Below, piece by piece: positions 6,043-9,099 of a DNA stretch of 9,099 bases. The notes below the pieces were generated by a model. The model was not told where the DNA came from. It did not search any database and was given only the letters and a program-made list of their open reading frames with translations. A program made the translations under genes and the position numbers. How positions within the stretch are numbered: the stretch's first letter is position 1; each line of letters begins with the position of its first letter. The DNA comes from Ilumatobacteraceae bacterium (GTDB taxonomy: Bacteria; Actinomycetota; Acidimicrobiia; Acidimicrobiales; Ilumatobacteraceae): NCBI GenBank assembly GCA_030728545.1, contig JANQZQ010000126.1, positions 3,702 through 12,800 of the forward strand, read 5' to 3'.

Positions 6043-7446
6043 CTAACGCTTGGGCGCCGCTGGGCGAGGTGTTTCGCGACGGATGCCACTGAACACCACC
6101 GCAACACGCTCGTCATCAGCGACACGGTCACGCATCGCGAGCAAGCCAGCCAGGCCCGCTGCGCCTGTGGGGCTCACATCAATATCGGTGGTGGCATGTG
6201 CCACGGCATAGGCATCGTGCACCAACTGCTCAGACGCCACCACCGGAAACCCGCCGCTGGCGCGCATGGCTCGACACACCGCGACCCAGTCGTATGTTTC
6301 GTCGTCAAGAATTCCATCGGCAAATGATTGCGGCGTGGTGGGCCATGGCACCATGCATGCATCCCACTTTGCGGCTGCGTCGAACACCGAGGAAAACGCC
6401 TGACTCTTTTGCCAGGCCGCAGCCAGCGGCGCACAACCTTGCGCCTGCACGGCATGCAGTGCTGCTCGCGTGCCGCCGGCGTGAAAACCTTCGGCCAGGC
6501 TGGCTGCGAAGGCTCCCCCACCCACTTGCACAAAGAGTCGTGTGATGAGTGGGGGCCCCATGTGTTCAGCGACGTAGGCCATTTCCCAACCGATGGTGCG
6601 ACCGCCATCCAAACACCAGGCGTTCTCTGGGCCTTGCACACCGAACGGAATCGCGCCCGCCTGCACCGCTTCGCGAAACCGATGCACGCACGGATCACCT
6701 GCGGGGTCGGTGTCGAGTCGAGGGCAGTGCACCACGTCGGCGCCCAAAGCGTGCAAGCGGGCAACAAGTGCAGCATCAGCGAACTCGGGCACAAACACAG
6801 TGATGGGCCAATTGACTGCGCGCGCCAATGTGCTGGCGGCAAAGGCGGCGTTACCACACGAAGCAATTGCCAGCGACGGACGAGCATCGCTGCGCCACGA
6901 GGTGAGACCCAACCGCTCGGCGGCCACCAGATGCAACAACTCGGTGAACAGATGGCGCGACTTTTGCGAGCCAGCCACGTTGTGGGTTTCATCTTTGATC
7001 CACACGCCACCATTTTCTGAAAAGCCAAGTTCGTCAGACAATTTGTCGGCGCGGGCAAACGGCGTAAACACATACCCAGTGCCGGCCACCGTGGCGATGT
7101 GCGTGTCGAGTTCAACAATGAGTGCGTCGCGGTCGGTTTCACTCATGCCATGGGCGTGGGCAAACGCATCCCACGCCAGATAGCGACGAAAGGCGATGAA
7201 CGGGTTCAGATGTTTACTGCGACGCAGTGGGGTGACATCGCTTTCGATCAGCAACACATGGTGGCGATTGTTGCCGACAGCATTCGGGCAGCGCCACGAC
7301 AACGGCGTATCAATTGGCACACGAGTGCCGCAGGCAGCACAACGCAGCGACTGAACAATCGGCGGTACGGCACGCGGGTTGGCGCGCAGGTTCTCGCGCG
7401 GGTTCTCCCCTGGATTGATGCGGGAGTTGATGCGGGGCGCCGACAC
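6043..7446 (-). CDS. Threonine-synthase-like PLP-dependent enzyme (fold type II)
   Basis: The protein has 467 residues. The fold-type II PLP core (about 120-455) shows the likely Schiff-base lysine K162 in NVAGSQKSRHLF, the substrate/cofactor loop ASCGNAA (195-201), the glycine-rich phosphate-binding segment VQVGGGAFAA (307-316) and a C-terminal SPTGAAG (425-431). The order matches threonine synthase and threonine dehydratase relatives, but GSQKSRHL differs from the usual GSFKDR of threonine synthase, so the substrate is open. Before the core is a ribbon-like stretch with C36-x2-C39 and C53. A fourth Cys expected in a zinc ribbon is missing (CPNA). Residues 5-28 form a four-residue repeat. 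GTG at 7446 is chosen because the next start, GTG at 7320, would cut off the Cys pair; the Shine-Dalgarno sequence is weak. It lies 8 bases after the other PLP gene and 10 before clpP. A role in amino-acid metabolism is likely; the reaction cannot be told from sequence. Confidence 0.8.
   Translation of the reverse strand: MSAPRINSRINPGENPRENLRANPRAVPPIVQSLRCAACGTRVPIDTPLSWRCPNAVGNNRHHVLLIESDVTPLRRSKHLNPFIAFRRYLAWDAFAHAHGMSETDRDALIVELDTHIATVAGTGYVFTPFARADKLSDELGFSENGGVWIKDETHNVAGSQKSRHLFTELLHLVAAERLGLTSWRSDARPSLAIASCGNAAFAASTLARAVNWPITVFVPEFADAALVARLHALGADVVHCPRLDTDPAGDPCVHRFREAVQAGAIPFGVQGPENAWCLDGGRTIGWEMAYVAEHMGPPLITRLFVQVGGGAFAASLAEGFHAGGTRAALHAVQAQGCAPLAAAWQKSQAFSSVFDAAAKWDACMVPWPTTPQSFADGILDDETYDWVAVCRAMRASGGFPVVASEQLVHDAYAVAHATTDIDVSPTGAAGLAGLLAMRDRVADDERVAVVFSGIRRETPRPAAPKR
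7363..7434 (-). repeat. In-frame 12-bp tandem repeat at the start of the PLP enzyme gene
   Basis: Six consecutive 12-base units encode RINS, RINP, GENP, RENL, RANP and RAVP (residues 5-28 of the threonine-synthase-like protein). The shared pattern is Arg-x-Asn-Pro with drift: five of six units have Asn at position three, five begin with Arg and four end with Pro. The period is exactly four codons, so gain or loss of units would keep the frame. It precedes the Cys pair and is probably a disordered, basic N-terminal extension. Confidence 0.7.
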
Positions 7447-7454
7447 CGTGGTGG

Positions 7455-8978
<1,524 letters not shown>

Positions 8979-8983
8979 GATGG

Positions 8984-8991
8984 TCACCTTT
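8984..8991 (-). promoter_or_regulatory. Ribosome binding site of the cysteine-synthase-like gene
   Basis: The minus strand reads AAAGGTGA, then CCATC, then GTG at 8978. This is a strong Shine-Dalgarno match at standard spacing. It sets the start at 8978, because the only other nearby candidate (GTG at 8987) overlaps the motif itself. Confidence 0.7.
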
Positions 8992-8996
8992 ACATT

Positions 8997-9026
8997 CTGT
9001 CAAACGGTTGGTGGCACGACTACCCT
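8997..9026 (+). promoter_or_regulatory. Candidate tRNA promoter
   Basis: CTGTCA at 8997-9002 (four of six matches to TTGACA) and TACCCT at 9021-9026 (fits the TAnnnT -10 pattern frequent in actinobacteria) are 18 bases apart. Transcription would start near 9033, six or seven bases before the mature tRNA 5' end. The pair fits the tRNA well in position, but the boxes are weak and the call rests mainly on spacing. Confidence 0.35.
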
Positions 9027-9039
9027 GAACCACAACTTC

Positions 9040-9099
9040 GCCGGCGTAGCCCAATGGCAGAGGCACGGCGCTTAGGACGCCGCCAGTGAGAGTTCGAGT
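9040..9099 (+). tRNA. tRNA-Leu(UAG) by anticodon, 3' end outside the window
   Basis: The 5' part of a tRNA runs off the right edge. Acceptor strand GCCGGCG is 9040-9046, followed by TA. The D-stem is GCC (9049-9051) with GGC (9062-9064); the fourth pair is a C-A mismatch. The D-loop contains the GG pair (9056-9057). The anticodon stem CGGCG/CGCCG (9066-9070, 9078-9082) is perfect and closes the loop CTTAGGA. Anticodon TAG is at 9073-9075, with G after it, which would read CUA and other CUN leucine codons. The variable region is only five bases (CCAGT, 9083-9087). The T-stem 5' strand is GAGAG (9088-9092) and the T-loop TTCGAGT (9093-9099). The 3' T-stem, acceptor 3' strand and CCA are missing. 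The short variable region is odd, because bacterial tRNA-Leu normally has a long extra arm. Confidence 0.85.

Noticed and set aside
6033..6131. A 33-residue N-terminal extension of ClpP starting at 6131.
   Set aside because: It overlaps the end of the threonine-synthase-like gene, has no ClpP-like sequence, and ATG at 6032 gives a standard-length protein.
8998..9003. A perfect TTGACA on the minus strand upstream of the cysteine-synthase-like gene, suggesting a -35 box.
   Set aside because: A -10 at 16-18 bases would fall on the start codon, where the sequence is TCGTGA, so the pairing fails. The gene's promoter remains undefined within 8979-9039 or beyond.

Overview
The window is G+C-rich bacterial DNA. 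It reads as the chromosome of an actinobacterium, possibly from the Acidimicrobiia side, but that placement is an inference from gene order and style, not a taxonomic test. The evidence is the run comM - dprA - xerC - whiG-like sigma factor - LytM/M23-like protein, an order familiar from actinobacteria, where rpsB usually follows. Frequent GTG starts, weak Shine-Dalgarno sequences and a small Cys-containing lipoprotein agree with this. No phage, IS or CRISPR material is visible.

Layout from left to right. (1) Positions 56-4900, all on the minus strand and so read from right to left: comM (4900-3389), dprA (3392-2226), a XerC-type tyrosine recombinase (2201-1302), a FliA/WhiG-family sigma factor (1305-541) and a secreted protein with a degenerate LytM domain (520-56). 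comM/dprA and xerC/sigma each share a four-base ATGA stop-start overlap. The set looks like one operon for DNA uptake and processing, chromosome dimer resolution, an alternative sigma factor and envelope biology. (2) A 60-bp divergent gap (4901-4960) separates comM from a plus-strand lipoprotein of unknown function (4961-5410). (3) The lipoprotein converges on clpP (6032-5433). The two 3' ends are 22 bases apart and sit in a 13-bp direct repeat whose copies can each fold into a small hairpin. (4) Positions 6043-8978, minus strand: two non-identical fold-type II pyridoxal-phosphate (PLP) enzymes, 8 bases apart, followed after 10 bases by clpP. This is probably a three-gene operon. (5) A divergent gap (8979-9039), then the first 60 bases of a plus-strand tRNA with a UAG (leucine) anticodon but a short, class-I-like variable loop.

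Most of the left half is conserved housekeeping sequence. The parts most worth a second look are the paired PLP enzymes joined to a lone clpP, the short-variable-arm tRNA with a leucine anticodon, the LytM protein that has lost most of its metal ligands, and the 12-base in-frame repeat at the start of the threonine-synthase-like enzyme.
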